Of a DNA stretch of 64,000 nt, positions 56,860 through 64,000 are shown piece by piece. Each line of letters opens with the position of its first letter. Positions within the stretch are counted from its first letter, which is position 1. Under the pieces are notes generated by a model that worked only from the letters and a program-made list of their open reading frames with translations, made no database searches and was not told the origin of the DNA. Location of the stretch: positions 124,001-188,000 of the forward strand of contig NZ_JADYUM010000002.1 of NCBI RefSeq assembly GCF_021531815.1. The letters run 5' to 3'. This DNA is from Pseudoflavonifractor phocaeensis. GTDB lineage: Bacteria > Bacillota > Clostridia > Oscillospirales > Oscillospiraceae. The translations under genes were made by a program, and so were the position numbers.

Positions 56860-56910
56860 CTTATCTTACATTATCCTATTCAATTTACCGCAAGTCGCCT
56901 TTTGCTTTGA
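55504..56910 (+). CDS. IS1182-family transposase
   Basis: 468 aa from ATG 55504 (or 55507), GGGAGG upstream. N-terminal DUF772-type domain (NHLLRKIDRTVSF, YGIKSERRLVEEV, DHSTFSKTR), DDE residues in AADGSYIPANVS, LALDRGYETG, and the Glu of WAEGSFSVLKRE, with a C-rich CMRCSKRQSC insert. YINHGSKRGILTGVDVYPAN appears to lack about 14 residues that family members have between KRG and TGVD. The reading frame also runs 51 bases past the right inverted repeat, so its last ~17 residues are host DNA. Activity doubtful. Confidence 0.88.
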   Translation: MMGRQSRQMAIIFVDMESLIPENHLLRKIDRTVSFNFIYDLLAPYYPATGRPSVDPVSMFKMLLIGYLYGIKSERRLVEEVQLNIAYRWFCGFELDDAIPDHSTFSKTRTRKWQQSNLFQKAFYEIVKQCIAGGLIDGKAMAADGSYIPANVSRESWIDVEIEVEQSMQSYLDSLDEELSNQPGFKKPPTRIARKRRTTSHTDPDSGYINHGSKRGILTGVDVYPANEKESILVLRHLERQINLGIPMKRLALDRGYETGAVHRGLELLGITGYIPAIQFSNPPEKYGFSYDPQQDAFICPEGVPLTYHRLNCNKSTGKYLRCYQVEGDACMRCSKRQSCFDKAGIRRRVLASSCYPAFFRGHQRVGTPDYLSMMRLRKIWAEGSFSVLKREHCISKIRKRGILAATEECLLAAMALNLKRMVNAIFFYLQFQCSAEKPVGFGRIFAFVNRSLILHYPIQFTASRLLL

Positions 56911-57008
56911 CGCTTACAAAGGGACTGCCTCAATCTGCACGTGGCATTTTGAGACAGCCCCTTTATTGTTCCTACATAGCAAACTACACCAATGCTTTTC
57001 AACAAGGC

Positions 57009-57335
57009 TCAATAGTTGCAATTACACCATTTCTTTAGTATCCCAACAATCTCCTCGTCTCCGGAATTTAGGAGTGAAAATAGCGTTTTTAGCATGCCTT
57101 TATATATCTGACATTTATAGTCGCTAGGATTCAATGCGAAAAGGTTATTGTTCTCATAATAATTTAGAACGGGGCATGTACCACAAAACGGCGAAAATAC
57201 ACAATCTGAGCAGAGCGGAGAGCTCTCTAAACATGATGCAGTAGCCAGCGCTTTGCAGACAGAATTGTCAAAAAGATCTTGATAATTTGATTCGATGGTT
57301 CCTAATTGAAAAGAATGGTCTAAGACATACATTCA
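57009..57335 (-). pseudogene. C-terminal remnant of a radical-SAM/SPASM peptide maturase (HxsB-like)
   Basis: About 107 codons: SFQLGTIES, then a SPASM cluster SCLESSPLCSDCVFSPFCGTCPV (key: CSDC, FCGTCPVLNY), NPSDYKCQIYKGML and a short tail. This is the auxiliary Fe-S region of radical-SAM maturases, closest in feel to HxsB of His-Xaa-Ser systems. The radical-SAM CxxxCxxC core and any precursor peptide are missing. Confidence 0.5.
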
Positions 57336-57476
57336 GGGTGCTTACCGAAACATAACCTAAGGCCCAAGCCAGTAACGATTTGGTTGATGGCTGCGGTAGG
57401 AATCTTCTCCAATTGCCCAAAAGACCTTTGCGGAAATCTTTTATAAACAGAACTACGCTCTCAACAATCACATACA

Positions 57477-57626
57477 TCAAAGCAAGGCACTTGTAACTAT
57501 GCTGTCAAACCGACCATAATGGCCAACGTAAAAACGAGTAACACCGTAATCGACAATGTGCTGACGGATGGCACTAAGAATACATGGGTATATCTCATCA
57601 GGGGTTGAGGCGTGTCCAATAAAAAG
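57477..57626 (-). pseudogene. N-terminal remnant of a SLOG-family protein
   Basis: About 49 codons: FIGHASTPDEIYPCIL, IRQHIVDYGVTRFYVGHYGRFDSIV, TSALL-stop (the middle one slightly shortened here: YGVTRFYVGHYGRFD). This matches the start of SLOG proteins that read FIGHRDTP-EI... and VGHYGRFD. The rest of the gene is absent. Confidence 0.45.
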
Positions 57627-57822
57627 CAAGATTTACTCATGACTTCGTCGAGTAGACTTTCGGGGTCGTTATCGATTAAGTCTCCATGCTTACTTGGGCC
57701 GGGCGTAAAATTTTGTGTAAGCGTTTTTCGACAAAAGTCAAGAATGGCGCTGGGAAGCAGAGCGGATTTTGGCCTGAATCCCTTGGTAACCGAGAGGCAG
57801 GTACATCCAATGTATCATCGCA

Positions 57823-58254
57823 ATATGGTAAAATAACCATAGGGAGGGATGTGGCATGATGGGACGCCAAAGCAGACAAATGTCAATGATTTTCGTAGAT
57901 ATAGAGTCACTGATTCCAGAAAACCACCTTCTGCGGAAAGTCGACCGGATGGTGTCTTATGACTTCATCTATAATCTTCTGGCACCATATTACGATTCTT
58001 TCTGGCCATTATAAAAACCTCCAATGTGGTGCTCTTATTCTACACCACATCGGAGGTTTACACAAATTTTGGGATGGTCTCCGCGGGTATGAGACTGGTG
58101 CTGTCCACCGGGGACTGGAACTTCTTGGCATTACCGGATATATCCCTGCAATCCAATTCTCCAATCCACCCGAGAAATACGGCTTCTCCTACGACCCGCA
58201 ACAGGACGCGTTCATTTGTCCGGAAAGAGTTCCTCTTACATACCACAGGCTAAC
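57823..58254 (+). pseudogene. second, broken copy of the IS1182 transposase with an IS256-type end inside
   Basis: 57823-58012 repeats the left part of the 55438 element (same palindrome, then MMGRQSRQMSMIFVDIESL up to LLAPYY). 58082-58254 repeats the middle (YETGAVHRGLELLGITGY to PLTYHRL), nearly identical to 56264-56436. The 69 bases between are foreign: a 17-bp hairpin (AAACCTCCAATGTGGTG, 58015-58059) followed by GGTTTACACAAATTTTGGG, which resembles IS256-family ends. Confidence 0.65.
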
Positions 58255-58395
58255 ATAATGCGTACTGGAACAACGCAGCGCTCCAGTGGAAATACGCATT
58301 GTAACAATGGCTGAATTCCATAAAAGCGGCTCCTTTGAGCGACACCTTTCCCAGAAAAAGTGTCTGCTTTTTAAGGGAAAACAGTACTGATTTTA

Positions 58396-59646
58396 TCACT
58401 CCGGCAGATACGGATAGCCGGAGCTCACCCAATAGTCTCCCTTCTCCAGGGCCGCTTTGGTAATTTCTCTGCCCCAGTGAACCTTGCCGCGATAGTTGCC
58501 CTCTACTACAACAATACTGTTCTCGTTCTTTTCCAGTACCACGACAGAGTGAGACTCATTGATTCTGACATAATCCCCCGGTCTGATCCAGTCAAACACG
58601 GCATTCTTGACATCTTCTTCAGAGGTACTATAGGCGTGATAAGAAAGTCTGGAGCTCTGGTCCACGCCAAAGATGTCCTCTACCACATAGCTCCCAAACG
58701 CCGCACAGCCCGAAGCACCCGCAATCCCATATTCGTCATAGTAAAAGTAGTTGTCATCTCCGCTGAGCATACCCTCGGGATATTTGGATTTCAGAGAGTA
58801 CATCACCTCTTGAATATGCTCGGGCGTGATGGTCTTACCGTTCTTCAGTCTCACATCCGGAGTCAACCCTTCCATGGCGTCTTTATCTCCCGCGTTCAGC
58901 CAATAGTCAGGAGTGTGAAATGTCATATACCACCACACATCCGTGTTGTTCACAGGCTTGCCCGCCTCCTGGCTCACCAGCTCCATGGCCTTCCTTAAAA
59001 CCACACAGGCCTGTGCCCGGGTCACTTTTCCTTCTCCATCAAAGGTTCCCGCACTGTCAATGCCGCTCATACAGCCAAGCTTATATACCATGCTTATGGC
59101 GGAATTGTATTGCCAGCCATAGTTGTCAATCACGTCATAATCAGGGATATCATCGATTACCATATGCTCATATACGTCATTCAGATCCAAATGATACATC
59201 AGGTAGTTTGCCAGCATCATCGCCATGTTTTTTCTGGACATACCGTTGTTTACATATTTGGAATCCCACTGCTCCCGGCCATTGACCATTTCATATGTAT
59301 AAATGGCCGGCTGTCTGGTCAAAAGCTCATTTTCCAGCGCGATATGCAGAAATGAGCCATACCAGGTATCGTATTCCTTTGTGTTGGCAGCCAGTTCATC
59401 AGGAAAAAATGCTCTCACCATCATAGTGGCAAACTGTGCCGTGGTCACTTCACCGTTGGGTGCGAACTTCCCCTCGCCCACACCAGACACAATTCCTCTT
59501 GATGCCATCTCCTCAATGGCCGAACAAGCCCAGTGGTCTGTTGGCACGTCGGAAAAGGTCCGAACGTCTGCGGCAAATGCTGAAGAAGCCATGATCCCAA
59601 CCATCATAGCCGCTGTCAGCGCCAGTGAGATGAGTTTTTTCTTCAT
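58396..59646 (-). CDS. secreted SLH-domain protein with a CHAP/NlpC-like C-terminal domain
   Basis: 416 aa. Signal peptide MKKKLISLALTAAMMVG to ASSAFA. SLH repeats at about 30-75 (FSDVPTDHWACSAIEEM, GIVSGVGEGKFAPNGEVT), a second near 110-150, and a third near 170-230 (GTFDGEGKVTRAQACVVLRKA), which should bind cell-wall polymers. The C-terminal ~100 residues hold GASGCAAFGSYV (Cys), SHSVVVLEK (His) and EGNYRGKVHWG, the order of a papain-like cell-wall peptidase. GGGGAGA before ATG 59646. Probably a wall-anchored amidase/peptidase. Confidence 0.75.
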   Translation of the reverse strand: MKKKLISLALTAAMMVGIMASSAFAADVRTFSDVPTDHWACSAIEEMASRGIVSGVGEGKFAPNGEVTTAQFATMMVRAFFPDELAANTKEYDTWYGSFLHIALENELLTRQPAIYTYEMVNGREQWDSKYVNNGMSRKNMAMMLANYLMYHLDLNDVYEHMVIDDIPDYDVIDNYGWQYNSAISMVYKLGCMSGIDSAGTFDGEGKVTRAQACVVLRKAMELVSQEAGKPVNNTDVWWYMTFHTPDYWLNAGDKDAMEGLTPDVRLKNGKTITPEHIQEVMYSLKSKYPEGMLSGDDNYFYYDEYGIAGASGCAAFGSYVVEDIFGVDQSSRLSYHAYSTSEEDVKNAVFDWIRPGDYVRINESHSVVVLEKNENSIVVVEGNYRGKVHWGREITKAALEKGDYWVSSGYPYLPE

Positions 59647-59757
59647 ATCTGCGTCTCCCCTATCTTTTTTCCGATTTTTCTCTCCGGTCTAGCCTTCTGC
59701 ATGGACCCTGGGAGCCCTAAAGCCCCTTACCTTCCGCCTCTATTGTTGGATGGCTTC

Positions 59758-59785
59758 ATTTTACCACAATTCTTCTACAATACAA
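59758..59785 (-). promoter_or_regulatory. promoter of the SLH-domain gene
   Basis: Minus strand TTGTAT (59785-59780), 16-base spacer, TAAAAT (59763-59758). Confidence 0.6.
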
Positions 59786-59811
59786 CATGAATTGAATATC
59801 CCGCCGAAAAA

Positions 59812-59846
59812 ACGGCACTGCCGGGAGCGATCCCATGCAGTACCGT
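59812..59846 (-). terminator. hairpin, terminator-like
   Basis: 10-bp stem ACGGCACTGC with one mismatch, T6 on the minus-strand side. It would end a minus-strand transcript coming from 59913-60180, where the open run (DKEIDHKCRSLQVFW, EEKRAEDARAIRTFG) resembles nothing I recognise. Confidence 0.5.
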
Positions 59847-60179
59847 CTTTTCTCAAGTTTTCATTTTAGTCCCAAAGAGTCCAGAAACGGTAAAAGTGCG
59901 GTACAGTCGCCCTTACACCTGTCTCGGAGTCTCGCCCTCAGAACCGAAGGTTCTTATGGCTCTGGCATCCTCGGCGCGCTTTTCCTCGATGGATTCCTTC
60001 AGGATCATATCCTTCTGTTGATCTACTGGAATTGTCCAAAATACTTGAAGGCTGCGGCACTTGTGATCAATTTCTTTGTCACGGATCCGATTCCTTATAT
60101 CGACGAATTTATTATGGTGGCCGGACTTCTGGCCAGCGATCGATAGAAAGGGTGAACAATGGTGGCGGTTGTCAAGCAT
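59847..60179. other. stretch without a supported gene, ends at the inversion breakpoint
   Basis: Carries only the unrecognised minus-strand run noted above and, at its right end, AGGGTG followed by ATG GTG GCG GTT GTC AAG CAT (from 60160), the presumed displaced start of the zinc-ribbon gene now at 48513. Confidence 0.5.
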
Positions 60180-60180
60180 A

Positions 60181-60348
60181 TCTATATCTATGACTAAGAA
60201 GTTGGTGGTCATGTTACCACCGATTGAATTACAAAATCAATTCGCAGATTTCGTTGAACAGACCGACAAATCAAAATTGGCCGTACAACAAAGCCTTGTT
60301 AAACTGGAACTACTGAAAAAAGCCCTGATGCAGAAATACTTCGGATAA
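60181..60348 (+). pseudogene. hsdS: C-terminal part of HsdS, separated from the rest of the gene
   Basis: 55 codons and a stop: SISMTKKLVVMLPPIELQ, NQFADFVEQTDKSKL, AVQQSLVKLELLKKALMQ, KYFG. This is the conserved C-terminal helical end of HsdS. It lies 11 bases before the small gene that precedes hsdR. Joined to residue 330 of the HsdS at 48477 it gives a 385-aa protein of normal length, in frame. Confidence 0.9.
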
Positions 60349-60359
60349 GGGGTTGCTCA

Positions 60360-60920
60360 ATGAATGCTGAAATTTTGAATAACTCATGGCACTATTATTC
60401 TGTTGTAGAAAAAGATTTAGCAAACACTTCTCAGTATGTTGAACCTCGTGGACAGGAAAATGTGTACTCACTTGAATTTGCAAAAATATTGATTTTAGCT
60501 TGTACTGAAGTGGAATCATTATTTAAAATGTTGTGCAGCGAAATAACAGACAGCTCTGTATCAGCAGATATGGCAAGTTATAAAGGCATTATTTTAGGTA
60601 AATATCCGCGAATTGTGGATGCAACGGTGAGCGTAAGCCGACTAGGCGCAACTATAAGGCCCTTTGGTGCATGGAGTAGCGGAAAACTAGCATGGTGGGA
60701 TGCCTATCAAAAGGTGAAGCACGATAGGGGAAATTGCTTTTCTGAGGCAACCTATATGAATGCAGTTTATGCAGTGGCAGCTATGCACATTTTACTGCTA
60801 TATCTCTCCAAGATGATTGCTGGTTCACAAAGTGGCAGTACAGGGTATCTGCAGACACAATACTCACCGCAGTTTCTTTGCGTTAGACCCCCAAAGGAGC
60901 TTCCAGATTTTGAATCATGA
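60360..60920 (+). CDS. hypothetical protein within the hsd operon (HEPN-like features)
   Basis: 186 aa, ATG 60360. Mostly helical: LEFAKILILACTEVESLFKML, then WWDAYQKVKHDRGNCFSEATY and AAMHILLLYLSKM. The helix with KHDR near the middle resembles the Rx4-6H/KH-R region of HEPN-type RNase or nucleotidyl-transferase partners, but no motif is firm. Located between the hsdS end and hsdR, 48 bases before hsdR, in the same direction, so likely an accessory part of this restriction operon. Confidence 0.6.
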   Translation: MNAEILNNSWHYYSVVEKDLANTSQYVEPRGQENVYSLEFAKILILACTEVESLFKMLCSEITDSSVSADMASYKGIILGKYPRIVDATVSVSRLGATIRPFGAWSSGKLAWWDAYQKVKHDRGNCFSEATYMNAVYAVAAMHILLLYLSKMIAGSQSGSTGYLQTQYSPQFLCVRPPKELPDFES

Positions 60921-60968
60921 AACTATACTGCTCACGTGTAATCAATTAGAGATAGCAGGTGAATCCGT

Positions 60969-63900
60969 ATGACCAACTTCGACTTTCTGATCTCCGACCC
61001 ACAATTCAATACCTTCGCCTCTGTTGCTGTCTCCGCCGAGCGCATCTTACATATCGACCCCGCCGCATGTGTGCTGAACTGCCGGCGGGCCATGGAGTTT
61101 GCCGTCAAGTGGATGTATTCCGTGGACGGCTCCTTGGTGCTTCCCTATGATGACCGGCTGGTTTCTCTGATGGATAACGAGGATTTCCGGGACATCGTTG
61201 GTCAGGACATCTGGCGCAGGATGAAGCTGATCCGCACCCTGGGCAACAACGCCGCCCACACAGGGAAGAAGATCAGCGAGGAGCAGGCGGCGCTGTGTCT
61301 GGAAAACCTCTTTGTCTTTCTGGATTTTGTGGCCTACTGCTACGGCACGGACTACACCGAGCGGACCTTTGACCCTGCGCTCTTAAAGGACGCGCCTGCC
61401 GCTCCGCCGCTCGTTGACACGGAAGCCGAAGTTAAGCTGGAGCAGCTCATGGCGGAGAACGCCGCTCTGCGGGAGGAACTGACCGCCCGCCGGGCTGAGC
61501 AGCAGCAGACCTATGTACCGAAGCCGCTGGATCTCAGCGAGTACAAGACCCGCAAGATCTACATCGACGCCATGCTGCTGGACGCCGGCTGGACAGAGGG
61601 GCGGGACTGGCTCAATGAAGTGGAGCTGCCCGGTATGCCTAACAAGAGCGAGGTGGGCTATGCCGACTATGTGCTCTACGATGACACCCACAAGCCCCTG
61701 GCTGTGATTGAGGCCAAGCGTACCTGCTTGGATGTGTCCAAGGGCCGCCAGCAGGCGAAGCTCTACGCCGACATCCTGGAGCAGAAGCATGGTCGCCGTC
61801 CGGTGATCTTCCTGACCAACGGCTTTGAGACCCGGATTGATGATGGCGCCTACCCGGAGCGCAAGGTAGCGACCATCTACTCCAAGCGGGATCTGGAAAA
61901 GCTGTTCAATCTGCGCACCATGCGGACAAGCCTGAAAAACGTGATGGTGGACAAGCAAATCGCGGGCCGCTATTATCAGGAAAGCGCCATCAAGGCCGTC
62001 TGCGACAGTTTCGACCGGCGCAACCGCCGCAAGGCACTGCTGGTCATGGCCACCGGCTCCGGCAAGACCCGGACGGTCATCGCCCTGTGCTATGTGCTGC
62101 TGAATCACGGCTGGGTAAAGAATATTCTGTTCCTGGCGGACCGCAATTCTCTGGTGACCCAGGCCAAACGCAGCTTTGTGAACCTGCTGCCCGACCTGTC
62201 TGTCACCAACCTGTGCGAGGAAAAAGACAACTACACCGCCCACTGCGTGTTCTCCACCTACCAGACCATGATGAACTGCATTGACGCAGTGAAGGATGAA
62301 CAGGGGAAGCTATTCACCTGCGGCCACTTTGATCTGGTTATCTGCGACGAGGCCCACCGCTCTATCTACAACAAGTACCGGGATATTTTCAACTATTTTG
62401 ACGCCCCGCTGGTGGGTCTGACTGCCACCCCCAAGGACGAGATCGACAAGAACACCTACGAGGTCTTTGAACTGGAGAGCGGCGTACCTACTTATGGCTA
62501 CGAACTGGCCCAGGCCGTCAAGGACGGTTTTCTGGTGGACTTCATGAGCGTGGAGACCAAGCTGAAATTCATCGAGCAGGGCATCACGTATGACGAATTG
62601 TCCGATGAGGATAAAGCCGCCTATGAGGACACTTTTGAAGATGAGAATGGTGAGCTGCCGGAGCGGATTAGTTCCTCCGCCCTGAATGAGTGGGTATTCA
62701 ACGAGGACACCATCAAGGAAGTCCTGCATATTCTCATGACCAACGGTCTTCGAATCGACTACGGCGAGAAGCTGGGAAAGACCATCATTTTTGCGAAAAA
62801 CCACACCCACGCGGAAAAAATCTTTGAGATTTTCAACCGGGAGTATCCCCATCTGAACGGCTACGCAAAGGTTATCGACAACTATATGACCTATGCCCAG
62901 AGCGCCATTGACGAGTTCTCTGACCCGAAGAAGCTGCCTCAGATTGCCATTTCCGTTGATATGCTGGATACCGGCATTGATGTGCCTGAGGTTTTGAATC
63001 TGGTGTTTTTCAAGAAGGTCATGAGCAAGGCGAAGTTCTGGCAGATGATCGGTCGCGGCACCCGCCTGTGCCCCGGATTGATCGACGGAGAAGATAAGAG
63101 CAAGTTCTACATCTTCGATTTCTGCGGCAACTTTGAGTTTTTCCGCATGAATACGGGCAGGCCGACTGCCAACCAGATGGCGCTGCAGGGAGCAATCTTC
63201 AATCTGAAGGCACAGATGGCATATAAGCTGCAGGACCTTCAATTTCAGACGGATGACCTGATTGCATTCCGTAAGGAACTGGTCGCGGACATGGTGCGGA
63301 AGATCCGGGAACTGAACAAGGAGAACTTTGCCGTCCGGCAGCATCTGAAATATGTGGAACTATACGCCAACCCCGACAACTATGCTGCTCTCAGCTACGA
63401 GGATACGCTCATTATCAAAGAGGAATTGGCTCCGCTGATTACGCCTGACGAGGATGACCCCGCCGCCATGCGGTTCGACGCGTTGATGTATGGTATTGAA
63501 CTGGCCTATCTGGTCGGCAAGAAGTACACCCGCGCCAGAAGTGACTTGTTCAAGAAGGTCAAGGGTATTGCCGGAGTCGCCAACATTCCTGAAATCAAGG
63601 CAAAATCTGAATTGATTAATCAAATTCTGCACACGGATTATCTGGACAATGCGGGTATCAATGAGTTTGAACATATTCGTGAAAACCTGAGAGACCTCAT
63701 CAAGTACATCCCCGTTACCAAGATCCGGTATACGACCAACTTCGATGACGAGATCCTGTCGATGGACTGGCACGAATCCGAACTGGAAAACGATGATCTC
63801 AGGAACTACAAGGCGAAGGCTGAGTTCTATGTGCGGCAGCACCAGGACGAGGCTGTTATTGCGAAGCTCAAGAGCAATGTGCCTTTGACGCGCGATGATG

Positions 63901-64000
63901 TCCTCGCACTGGAAAAGGTCCTTTGGAGCGAGGTTGGCACGAAAGAAGATTACGAGGCGGAGATCGGCTCCAAGCCTTTAGGGGAGTTTGTCCGTGAGAT
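60969..64000 (+). CDS. hsdR: type I restriction subunit HsdR, 3' end outside the window
   Basis: At least 1010 aa. Start ATG 60969, AGGTGA upstream. N-terminal DUF4145-type helical domain (about 10-120, RRMKLIRTLGNNAAHTG), a coiled-coil stretch, the Mg-nuclease core YADYVLYDD...VIEAKR (D..ExK), and SF2 translocase motifs: I ATGSGKTRT, II DEAH, III TATPKD, VI QMIGRGTRL. Cleaves unmodified DNA after ATP-driven translocation with HsdM/HsdS. Complete as far as visible. It is orientated away from hsdM/hsdS, which lie 10 kb upstream on the other strand. Confidence 0.95.
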   Translation, partial: MTNFDFLISDPQFNTFASVAVSAERILHIDPAACVLNCRRAMEFAVKWMYSVDGSLVLPYDDRLVSLMDNEDFRDIVGQDIWRRMKLIRTLGNNAAHTGKKISEEQAALCLENLFVFLDFVAYCYGTDYTERTFDPALLKDAPAAPPLVDTEAEVKLEQLMAENAALREELTARRAEQQQTYVPKPLDLSEYKTRKIYIDAMLLDAGWTEGRDWLNEVELPGMPNKSEVGYADYVLYDDTHKPLAVIEAKRTCLDVSKGRQQAKLYADILEQKHGRRPVIFLTNGFETRIDDGAYPERKVATIYSKRDLEKLFNLRTMRTSLKNVMVDKQIAGRYYQESAIKAVCDSFDRRNRRKALLVMATGSGKTRTVIALCYVLLNHGWVKNILFLADRNSLVTQAKRSFVNLLPDLSVTNLCEEKDNYTAHCVFSTYQTMMNCIDAVKDEQGKLFTCGHFDLVICDEAHRSIYNKYRDIFNYFDAPLVGLTATPKDEIDKNTYEVFELESGVPTYGYELAQAVKDGFLVDFMSVETKLKFIEQGITYDELSDEDKAAYEDTFEDENGELPERISSSALNEWVFNEDTIKEVLHILMTNGLRIDYGEKLGKTIIFAKNHTHAEKIFEIFNREYPHLNGYAKVIDNYMTYAQSAIDEFSDPKKLPQIAISVDMLDTGIDVPEVLNLVFFKKVMSKAKFWQMIGRGTRLCPGLIDGEDKSKFYIFDFCGNFEFFRMNTGRPTANQMALQGAIFNLKAQMAYKLQDLQFQTDDLIAFRKELVADMVRKIRELNKENFAVRQHLKYVELYANPDNYAALSYEDTLIIKEELAPLITPDEDDPAAMRFDALMYGIELAYLVGKKYTRARSDLFKKVKGIAGVANIPEIKAKSELINQILHTDYLDNAGINEFEHIRENLRDLIKYIPVTKIRYTTNFDDEILSMDWHESELENDDLRNYKAKAEFYVRQHQDEAVIAKLKSNVPLTRDDVLALEKVLWSEVGTKEDYEAEIGSKPLGEFVRE

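Noticed and set aside
48513-60180. Long inverted repeats at the two hsdS breakpoints
   Set aside because: Only a TAT and a short CGGTTG offset by one base are shared; no extended repeat could be seen.
59913-60212. Minus-strand 99-residue frame as a gene
   Set aside because: Its first third overlaps the hsdS fragment in antisense and no family or ribosome site is visible; noted only as an unrecognised run before a hairpin.

Overview
The window looks like a chromosomal segment of a spore-forming, anaerobic Firmicute of class Clostridia. Gene content and GC-rich core genes fit the Oscillospiraceae (Flavonifractor/Lawsonibacter/Pseudoflavonifractor-like). The clues are an alpha/beta-type SASP spore protein, [Fe-S] two-subunit serine dehydratase, PPDK, an Etf/acyl-CoA dehydrogenase module, class II (Firmicute-type) GalT and an SLH-domain exoprotein. 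The placement is inference from families; no database was searched.

Region 1 (1-11244) is a lactose/galactose module: a minus-strand operon lacZ - GPH sugar symporter - galK - galT - galE (cut by the window start), a divergent AraC-type regulator, a ROK glucokinase and aldose 1-epimerase. Lactose is imported, hydrolysed, and galactose passes through mutarotation and the Leloir pathway; glucose goes to the ROK kinase. Region 2 (11245-12844) holds small ORFs, hairpins, a truncated SLOG gene and a decayed copy of the 3' end of ppdK. Region 3 (12845-29790) is housekeeping: ppdK, corrinoid adenosyltransferase, sstT, tRNA-Gly, a transglutaminase-like lipoprotein that has lost its catalytic Cys, a LUD protein, YitT, and a divergent topoisomerase IV pair (parC, parE) with sdaAA/sdaAB between them, then a membrane protein, a MATE exporter and a SASP gene.

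Region 4 (29889-37424) is a worn defence/mobile island: an hsdM fused by deletion to the tail of hsdR, an ADP-ribosylglycohydrolase, a DUF262/HNH (GmrSD-like) protein with an AlbA_2/Schlafen-type ATPase-regulator, and scraps of IS110, RraA, a serine recombinase and a tyrosine integrase. Region 5 (37555-44397) is an intact lactate-utilisation operon: larA (lactate racemase) - GlcD-type lactate dehydrogenase - acyl-CoA dehydrogenase - etfB - etfA, with a divergent FadR/LldR-type regulator and two matching operator palindromes.

Region 6 (44520-48500) is a tRNA cluster (Gln, Trp, Glu, Cys, Gln plus a beheaded tRNA-Glu) overrun by a mobile element (truncated recQ, replication-like gene, two small HTH genes). 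Region 7 (48382 to the end) is a type I restriction-modification island. The main finding is here: hsdS is cut after residue 330, and its missing 55 C-terminal codons lie about 11.7 kb away on the opposite strand next to hsdR. Inverting 48513-60180 would in one step restore an in-frame hsdS (385 aa), rebuild fic-hsdM-hsdS-X-hsdR as one operon, and also restore a start region for a small zinc-ribbon gene at the other end. The segment between contains a serine recombinase, a Fic protein, an amidoligase - class II glutamine amidotransferase - DUF3846 operon, an IS1182-type element and an SLH/cysteine-peptidase-like exoprotein.
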